Shown: positions 7,679 to 15,525 of the stretch, in pieces
Layout of the letters: the number at the start of each line of letters is the position of its first letter
Position numbering within the stretch: the first letter of the stretch is position 1
The notes under the pieces: generated by a model
Seen by the model: only the letters and a program-made list of their open reading frames with translations
What the model was told of the DNA's origin: nothing
The model's database searches: none
Assembly (NCBI GenBank): GCA_905236935.1
Contig: CAJOQL010000116.1
Span: 1 to 25,159 of the forward strand
Reading direction: 5' to 3'
Length of the DNA: 25,159 bases
DNA from: an uncultured Bacilli bacterium
Lineage (GTDB): Bacteria; Bacillota_I; Bacilli_A; RF39; UBA660
Program-made: the position numbers and the translations under genes

Positions 7679-8706
7679 TTTTCTATGTAATTAAAAGATG
7701 ATGATCTAAGAAGTCTATTCATAATAGCAATACCAAGCCCTTCTTTTTTTACACCTTCAATTATTATTAAATCACTATTAAAAGTATCAGCTTTTCTAAG
7801 TAGTGAGAATATATTATGAGATATCTCATCTAAATTATTAATACTACCTGTTACTAAAAAATTTACTTTAGGAAAAAATGACTTATGCTCTTTAAAGCCA
7901 ATTATTGTAGTATTATCAGTAATATTTTCATTTATTAAATCTAAATAATTATTATTAGTTGTTCCATAAATAAGCAAACATTTAGTATTTGGTGCATAAT
8001 GTTTATATTTCATTCCAGGTGATTCAACTTTTTCATTATTATTAACTTTACCAAAAACATGTTCATCTACTTTAACAATTCCAGTTATTTTTATAATATC
8101 TTCAGGAGTAATTTTTCCAGGCCTTAAAATAGTTGGAATATTATTGATAACTTTAACAACAGTTGATTCTACACCAATTTGACTTTCACCACCATCAACA
8201 ATAATTTTTACTTTACCTTTAAATTCATCTTTAATATCCTCTATATTAGTACCACTAGGTTTAGATGAAATATTAGCACTAGGAGCTGCTATTGGTAAAC
8301 CTGTATATTCTATTATCTTTCTTGCAATATTATTTATCGGAAAACGTATTCCAACTGTATCTAAATTACAAGTAACATTATTTGGAATAATATCTTTCTT
8401 TTTTAAAATAAGAGTAAAAGGGCCTGGCATAAAAGCATCAATAAGTTTTTGCTCTATTTCATTTGGCTTTTGGACTAAAAATTCTAGCATATCTAAAGAA
8501 GCTATGTGAACAATTAAAGGATTATCATTAGCTCTTCCTTTAGCTATAAAAATATTTTCAACTGCTTTTTCATTTAAAGCATTAGCCCCAATTCCATATA
8601 CAGTCTCAGTTGGAAATATAACTAAATCACCATTTGTAAATGCTAATTTAATCTCTTCTAAATCTTTTTTATCAATATTGTTTTTAAAATCTATAATTTT
8701 TGTCAT
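7675..8706 (-). CDS. ywlC: Threonylcarbamoyl-AMP synthase (Sua5/YwlC)
   Basis: The 343-aa product makes threonylcarbamoyl-AMP from Thr, bicarbonate and ATP, the first step of t6A37 synthesis in tRNA. The YrdC domain covers ~1-200, with FPTETVYGIGANA (31-43), the K56-G-R58 nucleotide-binding motif in KGRANDNPLIVH and a PSANISSKPSGT stretch. The linker SPGMKYKHYAP (~228) and a Sua5 C-terminal domain follow, so this is the long Sua5 type rather than short TsaC. A consensus promoter lies directly upstream. There is only about 8 nt of predicted leader and no SD, so translation may start in a near-leaderless way. It pairs functionally with mtaB, which methylthiolates the t6A product. Confidence 0.94.
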   Translation of the reverse strand: MTKIIDFKNNIDKKDLEEIKLAFTNGDLVIFPTETVYGIGANALNEKAVENIFIAKGRANDNPLIVHIASLDMLEFLVQKPNEIEQKLIDAFMPGPFTLILKKKDIIPNNVTCNLDTVGIRFPINNIARKIIEYTGLPIAAPSANISSKPSGTNIEDIKDEFKGKVKIIVDGGESQIGVESTVVKVINNIPTILRPGKITPEDIIKITGIVKVDEHVFGKVNNNEKVESPGMKYKHYAPNTKCLLIYGTTNNNYLDLINENITDNTTIIGFKEHKSFFPKVNFLVTGSINNLDEISHNIFSLLRKADTFNSDLIIIEGVKKEGLGIAIMNRLLRSSSFNYIEK

Positions 8707-8721
8707 TTAAATCACTATAAA

Positions 8722-8750
8722 ATTATAAACTATCTTTATTAAAAAGACAA
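8722..8750 (-). promoter_or_regulatory. ywlC promoter
   Basis: On the minus strand TTGTCT (8750-8745), a 17-bp spacer and a consensus TATAAT (8727-8722) end 15 bp before the ATG. The predicted transcript start leaves a leader of only ~8 nt. Confidence 0.75.
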
Positions 8751-8763
8751 TATCGTGTATAAT
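8735..8763 (+). promoter_or_regulatory. Promoter of the HD-domain gene, overlapping the ywlC promoter
   Basis: TATAAT (8758-8763) has a weak TTTATT (8735-8740) 17 bp upstream. The -35 box of the divergent ywlC promoter (8745-8750) lies within this spacer, so the two polymerase sites overlap and should compete. Confidence 0.55.
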
Positions 8764-8782
8764 TTGTGATGGGGTGCAAAAA

Positions 8783-9496
8783 ATGAAAACAAATAATTTG
8801 AAAGAAATGCTTAAGACTTATAAATTAACAGATAAAGAAATAGATGATATAGTAAGAATTGTAGAATATATTTTTATTCATCCTGAATTTCAAAAGAGAT
8901 TATCTGATAAATATGCTCACCATGGTAATATGTCATTAGGAGAACATACTATAGAAGATATGGTTTTTACATATAAACTATCTAAAAAAATAAAAAAGAT
9001 TAATTACAATTTATCTCTTGCATTAAAAATAGCAATGTTTCATGATTTATATACTTATCCATGGCAAAATAATGATTTTGCTAGACTTAATAAGTTTAAT
9101 AATAAACATGGATTTCGACATCCTGTAGAGGCAATTATTAATGCATGTACTTGGTTTCCTAATGATTTTGAAGATGAAGAAGACGCTAAAATTATTATTG
9201 ATGGTGTAGTTCATCATATGTTTCCTCTGCCAGTTTTAATTGTTGATAATATTGTAGTTAATAATAGGGAACTTAGCAATTTTGACTTATTTCAAAAATT
9301 ACCAGAAAATATCCAAAATATGATAATGGAAGCAACTAATAAGAATCATTTTTTGAGTTTTTCATGGAAAAAGGCTTCATATTTAGAAGGAAGAATTGTA
9401 TCAAGGGCAGATAAAAAATCATCTTTAGGTGAATTTAAAAATATTCATGATATTTTTGCTCTTTTAACCGGAAAAAATAAAAGCTTAAAAAAGTAA
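8783..9496 (+). CDS. HD-domain protein, predicted metal-dependent phosphohydrolase
   Basis: The 237-aa product has an HD-superfamily layout: H55 (GEHTIEDM), H87-D88 (MFHDLYTYPW), H109 and H113 (KHGFRHPVEA), paired H144-H145 (GVVHHMF), and a late Asp in SRADKKS. The multi-histidine pattern suggests a di-metal site. HD proteins hydrolyse phosphoester bonds of nucleotides or related substrates; the substrate is not evident. I chose the ATG at 8783 because the GTG at 8774 lies inside the SD (GGGGTG). It is 9 bp upstream of the CmpB-like gene and probably in the same operon. Confidence 0.8.
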   Translation: MKTNNLKEMLKTYKLTDKEIDDIVRIVEYIFIHPEFQKRLSDKYAHHGNMSLGEHTIEDMVFTYKLSKKIKKINYNLSLALKIAMFHDLYTYPWQNNDFARLNKFNNKHGFRHPVEAIINACTWFPNDFEDEEDAKIIIDGVVHHMFPLPVLIVDNIVVNNRELSNFDLFQKLPENIQNMIMEATNKNHFLSFSWKKASYLEGRIVSRADKKSSLGEFKNIHDIFALLTGKNKSLKK

Positions 9497-9505
9497 GGTG
9501 CAATT

Positions 9506-10066
9506 ATGACAAAAAATTTTAAAAATCAAAAATTTAATAATGTAGATATAATAAGTATTTTAATTATAATATTATTAATAGGAGCTATATTTGGCTTTAT
9601 GTGGGAAACTAGTTTTTATCGTTTATTTATGAACGATTTTGCTAAAAGAGGTACTGCATTTGGTCCAGTTGTTCCTATATATGGAGTAGGAGCGGTATTA
9701 ATCGTATTAATGTCTTATGGTTATAAGGATCATCCAATATTAATATTTTTAATTAATACATTTATATTAGGCTTACTTGAATATGTAACAGGGTGGGCTT
9801 TATATGAATTTTTTGATGTAAGACTATGGGATTATAATACTGAAATATGGAATTTTGGTAATTTAAATGGATTTATTTGTGCAAGAAGTATTGGAGCTTT
9901 TGGTTTTGCAGGATTATTTTTAATATATGTAGTTTTACCTTGTGTTACTGATTTAATAAAAAATGTTAAAATTAAAAGACCAACTTATACATATGTTACA
10001 TTTAGTTTATTAGCAATATTTATGCTTGATAATATTTCCTACATTTTGTTTAAGGCTTTAAGATAA
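9506..10066 (+). CDS. CmpB-like putative ABC-transporter type IV membrane protein
   Basis: The 186-aa product has about five hydrophobic spans and the family pattern of 'putative ABC transporter permease' CmpB-like proteins (Pfam ABC_trans_CmpB): GFMWETSFYR, RGTAFGPVVPIYGVGAV, LLEYVTGWALYEFFDVRLWDY and NLNGFICARS. Despite the name, no ATPase partner is adjacent, and members are found near HD-domain genes in many Firmicutes. An SD (AAGGTG) precedes the ATG by 6 nt, and the gene follows the HD gene by 9 bp. It ends at a terminator. Confidence 0.82.
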   Translation: MTKNFKNQKFNNVDIISILIIILLIGAIFGFMWETSFYRLFMNDFAKRGTAFGPVVPIYGVGAVLIVLMSYGYKDHPILIFLINTFILGLLEYVTGWALYEFFDVRLWDYNTEIWNFGNLNGFICARSIGAFGFAGLFLIYVVLPCVTDLIKNVKIKRPTYTYVTFSLLAIFMLDNISYILFKALR

Positions 10067-10075
10067 TATTTTAAG

Positions 10076-10105
10076 AAATCACTGATGAAAAATTAGTGAT
10101 TTTTT
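10076..10105 (+). terminator. Terminator of the HD / CmpB-like operon
   Basis: AAATCACT (10076-10083) pairs perfectly with AGTGATTT (10095-10102) and T residues follow. It lies 9 bp beyond the stop codon. Confidence 0.88.
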
Positions 10106-10106
10106 G

Positions 10107-10463
10107 ATGGTACAAAATTAACTTCTAATAGAATTTTTTTGCAAAGCATTAACTTGACATGGGGATTATTATACAATAAAGCAGAATATTAGAGATGATT
10201 TGTTAACCATGAGCGATGAAGGTAAAAACGTTAAATTTCCAGTATTCATATAAATAATGTTGTGATTTATTTAAGACATCTTTTACCATAAACTAAATTA
10301 TTATAAATTCATCAATAAGAAAAAATTAGATTACTTTCTAGTATTATAAACAACTAACAAGGAATTGAATAAGGAAAAAATCTATTGAAATTGCAATCAG
10401 ATAAACTAATATATGCACAAGAATTTTTAAATACAACACATAACAAATTTAATTATCTTTTTC
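10107..10463. other. Long intergenic stretch, possible decayed coding relic
   Basis: There is no intact reading frame in this ~360-bp stretch. Its left end (10133-10158) shares a T-run/GCAAA/CATTAA/TTGA string with 19430-19453. Further on, GATGAT, ACC, AGCGAT and GTTAAA occur in the same order in both regions. One frame reads DDLLTMSDEGKNVK here and DDNNTFSDKKLK there. Near the right end a frame reads LKLQSDKLIYAQEFLNTTHN before a stop. I read it as a possible degraded gene, of unknown identity. Confidence 0.35.
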
Positions 10464-10492
10464 TTTTAATTATTAATTATTTGTAGTATAAT
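10464..10492 (+). promoter_or_regulatory. Promoter of the essC-yukD operon
   Basis: Consensus TATAAT (10487-10492) with a poor TTTTAA at the -35 distance (10464-10469). It lies 30 bp before the chosen essC ATG, giving a leader of about 24 nt that contains the SD. Confidence 0.55.
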
Positions 10493-10522
10493 TTTAAATA
10501 GAGTAAGATAGGGATGATTTCA

Positions 10523-13500
10523 ATGAAGATATCTGTTATTAGACCTTATAATATAAAAAATATTATATTACCAGAAAAAGTTGAGGGTAGTTACTGGATT
10601 GATGGAATAGATATTAACGGTATAAAGAAAAATTTAATATCAATTGAAGCAGAAAATGGTAGATGGAAATTAATAAGTAACACAGAAGTATATTGTGCTA
10701 ATAATGGATTAATGGAACCAGTTACTTATTTAGAAAACTATAAATTTTATAGTATAATTAATGATGTAGATAAAGAAAAATTCTTAATATATTGTTCTCC
10801 AATTTTAGAAAGTTATAATACTTATGAACTGGGTAATAATTTAGATAAAGGTATTAGCATTGGTAAAAGTGCCAAATGTTTAATAAATTATAATATTATT
10901 GATGATGTTGCATGTGAGATAATAAAAAAAGATGATAAGATTATATTAGTTAATAATGATTCTAAAAGTGGAATATATGTAAATAATTCAAGAGTAATGA
11001 ATCAAAAAGAATTAAAGATTGGAGATATTATCTTTATTTCAGGGATGCGTATAATTTTAACAGTTTTAAATGAAAATACATCATATGCAGTATTAATTAA
11101 TAATGGCTCAATTCAAAGCATAAATGTTCAAATAATATCTACTGGATCATTACCAAGCATGTATGATAGTTATGTAGAACCAGAAGTTGAAAGTGAATAT
11201 CCATTATTTAACGATAATGATTACTTTTACAAAAAACCTCGTGTATTTCCTAAACTAGAAACCTTAAATGTTAGAGTAGACGCACCACCACCAAGTCAGG
11301 CAGTAGGTCAAAGCCCATTACTATTAACTATAGGGCCAATGCTTACGATGAGTTTAACTTCTATTGTTTCAATGTTTAGTACATTAAATAGTATTTTAAA
11401 TGGCGAAACCACTTGGAAAAATGCTAGACCTCAATTAATAATGACTGGTGTTATGATTGGAAGCGTATTTGTTTGGCCATTAATTACAAGATGGTATACA
11501 AAAGCTGATAGTAGAAAAAGAGAAAAAAGAAGACAAAAAATGTATCGTGCATACATTGATGAAAAGAAATTAGAAATAAAAAATGCCATAAAAGAACAAA
11601 CAGATACATTAAAAAGAACTTATTTAACAGCTTATGAAGCATCTCAAGTAATTTTAGGAAAATCTCCTTTATTATGGCAAAGAAGAATTAATGACTTTGA
11701 CTATTTAGATGTAAATCTAGGTAGTGGTGACATTCCAATGCTAATTAATATTAGTTACCCTGAAGAACACTTTTCTCTTGAAGAAGATAAACTTAAGAAT
11801 ATCGCTTCAGAATTAGGCAGAGAGCCTAAAATACTTAGTGATGTACCAGTTCCATATTCATTTAAAAAGAATTACTTAACTGGTATTTATGGTTTATCTA
11901 ACTTGCATGATTTTATGAGAAGATTATTATTACAAATACTTGCTTTTCATAGTTATGATGACTTAAAAATAGTAATTTTAACAGATGAAGAAAGAGAAGA
12001 AGAGTGGAATGAGTTTAAGACGGCTCCTCACTTATTTAGCGACGACAAATCAATAAGATTTTTTGCAACAAATACTAATGAATATAAAGAAGTATCTTAT
12101 TATTTGAATCGATTTTTAGAAGCTCGTAAAAAAGGTGAAAATGGTGAAGAATTAAAACAAGTATATTTAATTATTACCGATTGTATTAAAAAAGTCAGAG
12201 AATTTGATTTAATAAGAAATATTTTAGAAAACAAAACCTACCTTGGATTTAGTTTAGTAGTTTTAGATAGTAAAATGACTAATATTCCAGATCAATGTAC
12301 TTCTTTTATTGATTTAACTATGTATACTGATAAAAATCCAGTTGGAGAGGTTAAAGATAACTTAAATGTTAATGAGAATAAAACATTTAAATTAGATTTA
12401 AATACTGAAATAGATTATGAATCTTGTGTTAAGATTCTTGCTAATACTCCAATTGATATTAAAAATGATGAAGAAGGTATGCTTCCAAATAAAATAAACT
12501 TTTTAGAAATGTATGATGTTGGTAAAATAGAACAATTAAATTCATTAGTTAGATGGGAAAAGAACAATCCTATTTTAAACTTATCTGTTCCAGTTGGAAT
12601 AGGTAAGAATGGTGAAAATATTTCTTTAGATTTACACGAAAAATATCATGGACCACATGGTCTTATCGCTGGTATGACTGGTTCAGGTAAATCAGAGTTT
12701 ATTATTACTTATATATTATCTATGGCTCTAAATTTCCATCCTTATGAAGTACAATTTATTTTAATTGACTATAAAGGTGGTGGCTTAGCCGGTGCTTTTG
12801 AAAATAATCAAACAGGACTTAAACTACCACATTTAGTTGGTACAATTACTAACCTAGATAAAAATGAAATCAACCGAAGTTTAGCATCTATTGAATCAGA
12901 GCTTAAAAGAAGACAAGGCTTATTTAATACAGCTCGTGAAAAATCTGGAGAAAGCACAATAGATATATATAAATATCAAAAAATGTATCGCGATGGTATT
13001 GTAGATGAACCTATTTCTCATTTATTTATAATTAGTGATGAGTTTGCTGAACTTAAAAATCAACAACCAGAATTTATGGAACAATTAATTTCAACTGCTC
13101 GTATTGGTCGTTCCCTTGGAGTTCACTTAATACTTGCTACACAAAAACCTAGTGGAGTAGTAGATCCTCAAATTTGGAGTAATACTAGATTTAGAGTTTG
13201 CTTAAGAGTACAAGATAAGGGAGACTCAAACGAAGTATTAAAAAGACCAGATGCAGCGCTACTTAAAAATGTTGGACGTTTCTACTTCCAAGTAGGATTT
13301 GATGAAATATTTACAATTGGCCAAGCAGCTTATGCTGGTGGAAAATATATTCCAACTGATAAAGTTACAAAGGAATTAAATACCTCAATTGATTTTATTA
13401 ATAATATTGGTTATGTAATTAGTAAAATGGAAACTAGAATTAAAAAGGAAGTTAAAGTTGTTAGCGATGGAGAGGAACTATCTAATATTGTTAAATATTT

Positions 13501-15154
13501 AAATGAACTTGCTAAGAGTCAAAATATTAAATGTAAGCAATTATGGCTTCCAAAAATGCCAGAATATATTAACATTGAAGATTTAATAAAAAAGTATTCT
13601 TATTCAAAAGAAAACTTTATATTAAATCCAGCTATTGGTGAAATTGATAATCCATCTAACCAAGAACAATTACTTCTTACAATGCCAATTACTAAAGAAG
13701 GAAATGTACTAATTTATGGCGCTAGTGGTAGTGGTAAAGAAAATTTAATTACAACCCTAATTTATTCATCTATGCTATCTTATAGTCCTAATGAAGTTAA
13801 TTATTATATAGTAGATTTTGGCTCTGGTACTCTTAGAATGTTTGCATCTTCGTCATTAGTAGGCGATATTATTAGTGGTGATAATGAAGAAAAAATTAGT
13901 AATTTATATAAAATGGTAAAATCCATAATTAGTCAGAGAAAAACACTATTTTCTGAATTTAACGGAGATTATACTTCATATATTCAAAATAGTGGTAAAT
14001 CATTACCAAATATCGTTATAATAATAAATAATTTTGATGCTTACGATGAACAATATCAAAATTTAACAGATGATTTAAATGTACTAACTAGAGAAGCTAC
14101 TAAATATGGAATATTCTTTGTTTTAACCGTAAATAGTCCTCTTGGAGTTAGATATAAGTTAAAACAGAACTTTGCTTTAACTTATGTATTAAATCAAAAT
14201 AATCCCGAAGACTTTGTAAGTATTTTAGGAAGTACTAATAAAAAAGTACCAGATAATTTATTTGGCCGTGGGCTTATTAAAAGAGATATGGTATATGAAT
14301 TTCAATCTGCAAGTTCTGCACCTAGTGATAATTTAAGTAATTTTATTAGAACTAAATGTTTAGAATACAAAGAAAAATATCCTAATAAAGCACCTTCAGT
14401 TCCAGTATTACCAGAAACTGTTACTTATAATGATATTAAAGCAGAATTTGGTAAAACTAGAGAAATGATTATTGGTATTGAAAAAGAACAATTAGGTATC
14501 TGCAAAGTTGATTTCAATAAGAATTTGATAAACTTAATTACATCAATTGATTTACCATCAATGAAACACTTTATTAATCCTCTAATTAATCAAATTATTG
14601 GTACTGGAGTGGCTAAATTAATGGTTATAAATGCAGATGAAATGGAAATAGATGAAAGATATACTAATAGATATCAATATGTAGATAACAATTTTGATAA
14701 TATATTTGAACAATTATATAATTATATAATTTCAAGTTATAATCTCTATGCTGAAAATAATTATAATCGCGATATCTTTAATAGTTATGGAAGAATTTAT
14801 TGTATGATTATTGGTATTGATGCATTCAAAAATAAACTTAGAAGTGAAAATCAAAGCAAATTTGCTGAAGTATTTGTAAAGGCTAAAGATTTAGGAATTT
14901 TAAATTATATTTTTGTTGAATCAGTAGATGGTATTAAAAAGTTCGAATATGAATCTTGGTATAAGACTTGTGTAAATGCTAATAATGGTATTTTCTTAGG
15001 TAATGGTATAAATGAACAATATTGTATTAAAATTAATCAAAAGATTAGTAGTATGAAATTAGATATACCTAATAATTATTGCTTTGTTGTTAAACGAGGA
15101 AAGCCTTACTATGTAAAATATGTTGAAGTATTAGACTTACAAGTAGAAAATTAG
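10523..15154 (+). CDS. essC: Type VII secretion ATPase EssC (FtsK/SpoIIIE family)
   Basis: The ~1543-aa product is the membrane ATPase that drives T7SSb secretion. Residue numbers count from the in-frame ATG at 10514. Two FHA-like domains fill ~1-200 (second one with GKSAKCLINY and NDSKSGIYVNNSR). A pair of TM segments follows at ~270-292 and ~307-326, then a basic helical stretch. ATPase domain 1 has Walker A GMTGSGKS (720-727), IDYKGGG (751-757), IISDEFAEL (839-847) and ATQKPSGVVDPQIWSN. Domain 2 has GASGSGKE (1069-1076), where the usual Ser/Thr after Lys is Glu, and IVDFGSG. Domain 3 (~1310-1546) has no Walker A. I prefer the ATG at 10523 because AGGG lies 9 nt before it but abuts the 10514 ATG. 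It is followed 12 bp later by yukD/esaB. No EsxA/WXG100, EssA, EssB or EsaA gene is in the window. Confidence 0.93.
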   Translation: MKISVIRPYNIKNIILPEKVEGSYWIDGIDINGIKKNLISIEAENGRWKLISNTEVYCANNGLMEPVTYLENYKFYSIINDVDKEKFLIYCSPILESYNTYELGNNLDKGISIGKSAKCLINYNIIDDVACEIIKKDDKIILVNNDSKSGIYVNNSRVMNQKELKIGDIIFISGMRIILTVLNENTSYAVLINNGSIQSINVQIISTGSLPSMYDSYVEPEVESEYPLFNDNDYFYKKPRVFPKLETLNVRVDAPPPSQAVGQSPLLLTIGPMLTMSLTSIVSMFSTLNSILNGETTWKNARPQLIMTGVMIGSVFVWPLITRWYTKADSRKREKRRQKMYRAYIDEKKLEIKNAIKEQTDTLKRTYLTAYEASQVILGKSPLLWQRRINDFDYLDVNLGSGDIPMLINISYPEEHFSLEEDKLKNIASELGREPKILSDVPVPYSFKKNYLTGIYGLSNLHDFMRRLLLQILAFHSYDDLKIVILTDEEREEEWNEFKTAPHLFSDDKSIRFFATNTNEYKEVSYYLNRFLEARKKGENGEELKQVYLIITDCIKKVREFDLIRNILENKTYLGFSLVVLDSKMTNIPDQCTSFIDLTMYTDKNPVGEVKDNLNVNENKTFKLDLNTEIDYESCVKILANTPIDIKNDEEGMLPNKINFLEMYDVGKIEQLNSLVRWEKNNPILNLSVPVGIGKNGENISLDLHEKYHGPHGLIAGMTGSGKSEFIITYILSMALNFHPYEVQFILIDYKGGGLAGAFENNQTGLKLPHLVGTITNLDKNEINRSLASIESELKRRQGLFNTAREKSGESTIDIYKYQKMYRDGIVDEPISHLFIISDEFAELKNQQPEFMEQLISTARIGRSLGVHLILATQKPSGVVDPQIWSNTRFRVCLRVQDKGDSNEVLKRPDAALLKNVGRFYFQVGFDEIFTIGQAAYAGGKYIPTDKVTKELNTSIDFINNIGYVISKMETRIKKEVKVVSDGEELSNIVKYLNELAKSQNIKCKQLWLPKMPEYINIEDLIKKYSYSKENFILNPAIGEIDNPSNQEQLLLTMPITKEGNVLIYGASGSGKENLITTLIYSSMLSYSPNEVNYYIVDFGSGTLRMFASSSLVGDIISGDNEEKISNLYKMVKSIISQRKTLFSEFNGDYTSYIQNSGKSLPNIVIIINNFDAYDEQYQNLTDDLNVLTREATKYGIFFVLTVNSPLGVRYKLKQNFALTYVLNQNNPEDFVSILGSTNKKVPDNLFGRGLIKRDMVYEFQSASSAPSDNLSNFIRTKCLEYKEKYPNKAPSVPVLPETVTYNDIKAEFGKTREMIIGIEKEQLGICKVDFNKNLINLITSIDLPSMKHFINPLINQIIGTGVAKLMVINADEMEIDERYTNRYQYVDNNFDNIFEQLYNYIISSYNLYAENNYNRDIFNSYGRIYCMIIGIDAFKNKLRSENQSKFAEVFVKAKDLGILNYIFVESVDGIKKFEYESWYKTCVNANNGIFLGNGINEQYCIKINQKISSMKLDIPNNYCFVVKRGKPYYVKYVEVLDLQVEN

Positions 15155-15166
15155 TTGGGAGGCAAT

Positions 15167-15421
15167 ATGAATAAATATCTTTTAACTATAATAGTACCTC
15201 AAATAGAATTTGAATTTGATATTTATATACCAAATAATAAAAAAATAGGAACAATTAAAGACAATATCTTAAAATCAATTAAAGAATTAAGTAATGGAGC
15301 TTATAATAAGAATCCTAAAGATGTTAGAATGATTGATAGAGAATATAAAGTTGAATATGACAATAATATTTTAGTTAAGGATTCTAAAATAAGAAATGGT
15401 ACAAAATTAGTTATAATATAA
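15167..15421 (+). CDS. esaB: YukD/EsaB-like ubiquitin-fold T7SS accessory protein
   Basis: The 84-aa product matches the small YukD/EsaB proteins: a strand-rich ubiquitin-like fold, with TIIVPQIEFEFDIYIPNNKKIG at the start, a central helix (IKDNILKSIKELS) and KVEYDNNILVKDSKIRNGTKLVII at the end. EsaB is a cytoplasmic partner of the EssC secretion machine. Its gene follows essC by 12 bp and is followed by a terminator, so the two form an operon. I chose the ATG at 15167 because the upstream TTG (15155) overlaps the SD GGGAGG. Confidence 0.85.
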   Translation: MNKYLLTIIVPQIEFEFDIYIPNNKKIGTIKDNILKSIKELSNGAYNKNPKDVRMIDREYKVEYDNNILVKDSKIRNGTKLVII

Positions 15422-15449
15422 AGTAGGTGTTAAATATGCCTACTTTTTT
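15420..15449 (+). terminator. Terminator of essC-yukD
   Basis: AAAGTAGG (15420-15427) pairs with CCTACTTT (15439-15446), followed by T residues to 15449. The stem begins within the stop codon. Confidence 0.85.
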
Positions 15450-15489
15450 AAAAAGTTGAAAATACTTAGTTTTAATTTAAAAGTATTTT

Positions 15490-15498
15490 TGATATACT
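15490..15498 (+). promoter_or_regulatory. Extended -10 promoter of the nucleoside kinase-gap operon
   Basis: TGATATACT is an extended -10 (TG-n-TATACT) 27 bp before the ATG, downstream of the essC operon terminator. No convincing -35 is seen. Confidence 0.6.
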
Positions 15499-15525
15499 TA
15501 AATAAGAATAGAGGAGTGGTTAATT

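Noticed and set aside
10152..10174. Promoter at TTGACA in the 10107-10463 intergenic stretch
   Set aside because: The nearest TATA-like box is only 10 bp downstream, and no gene follows within reach.
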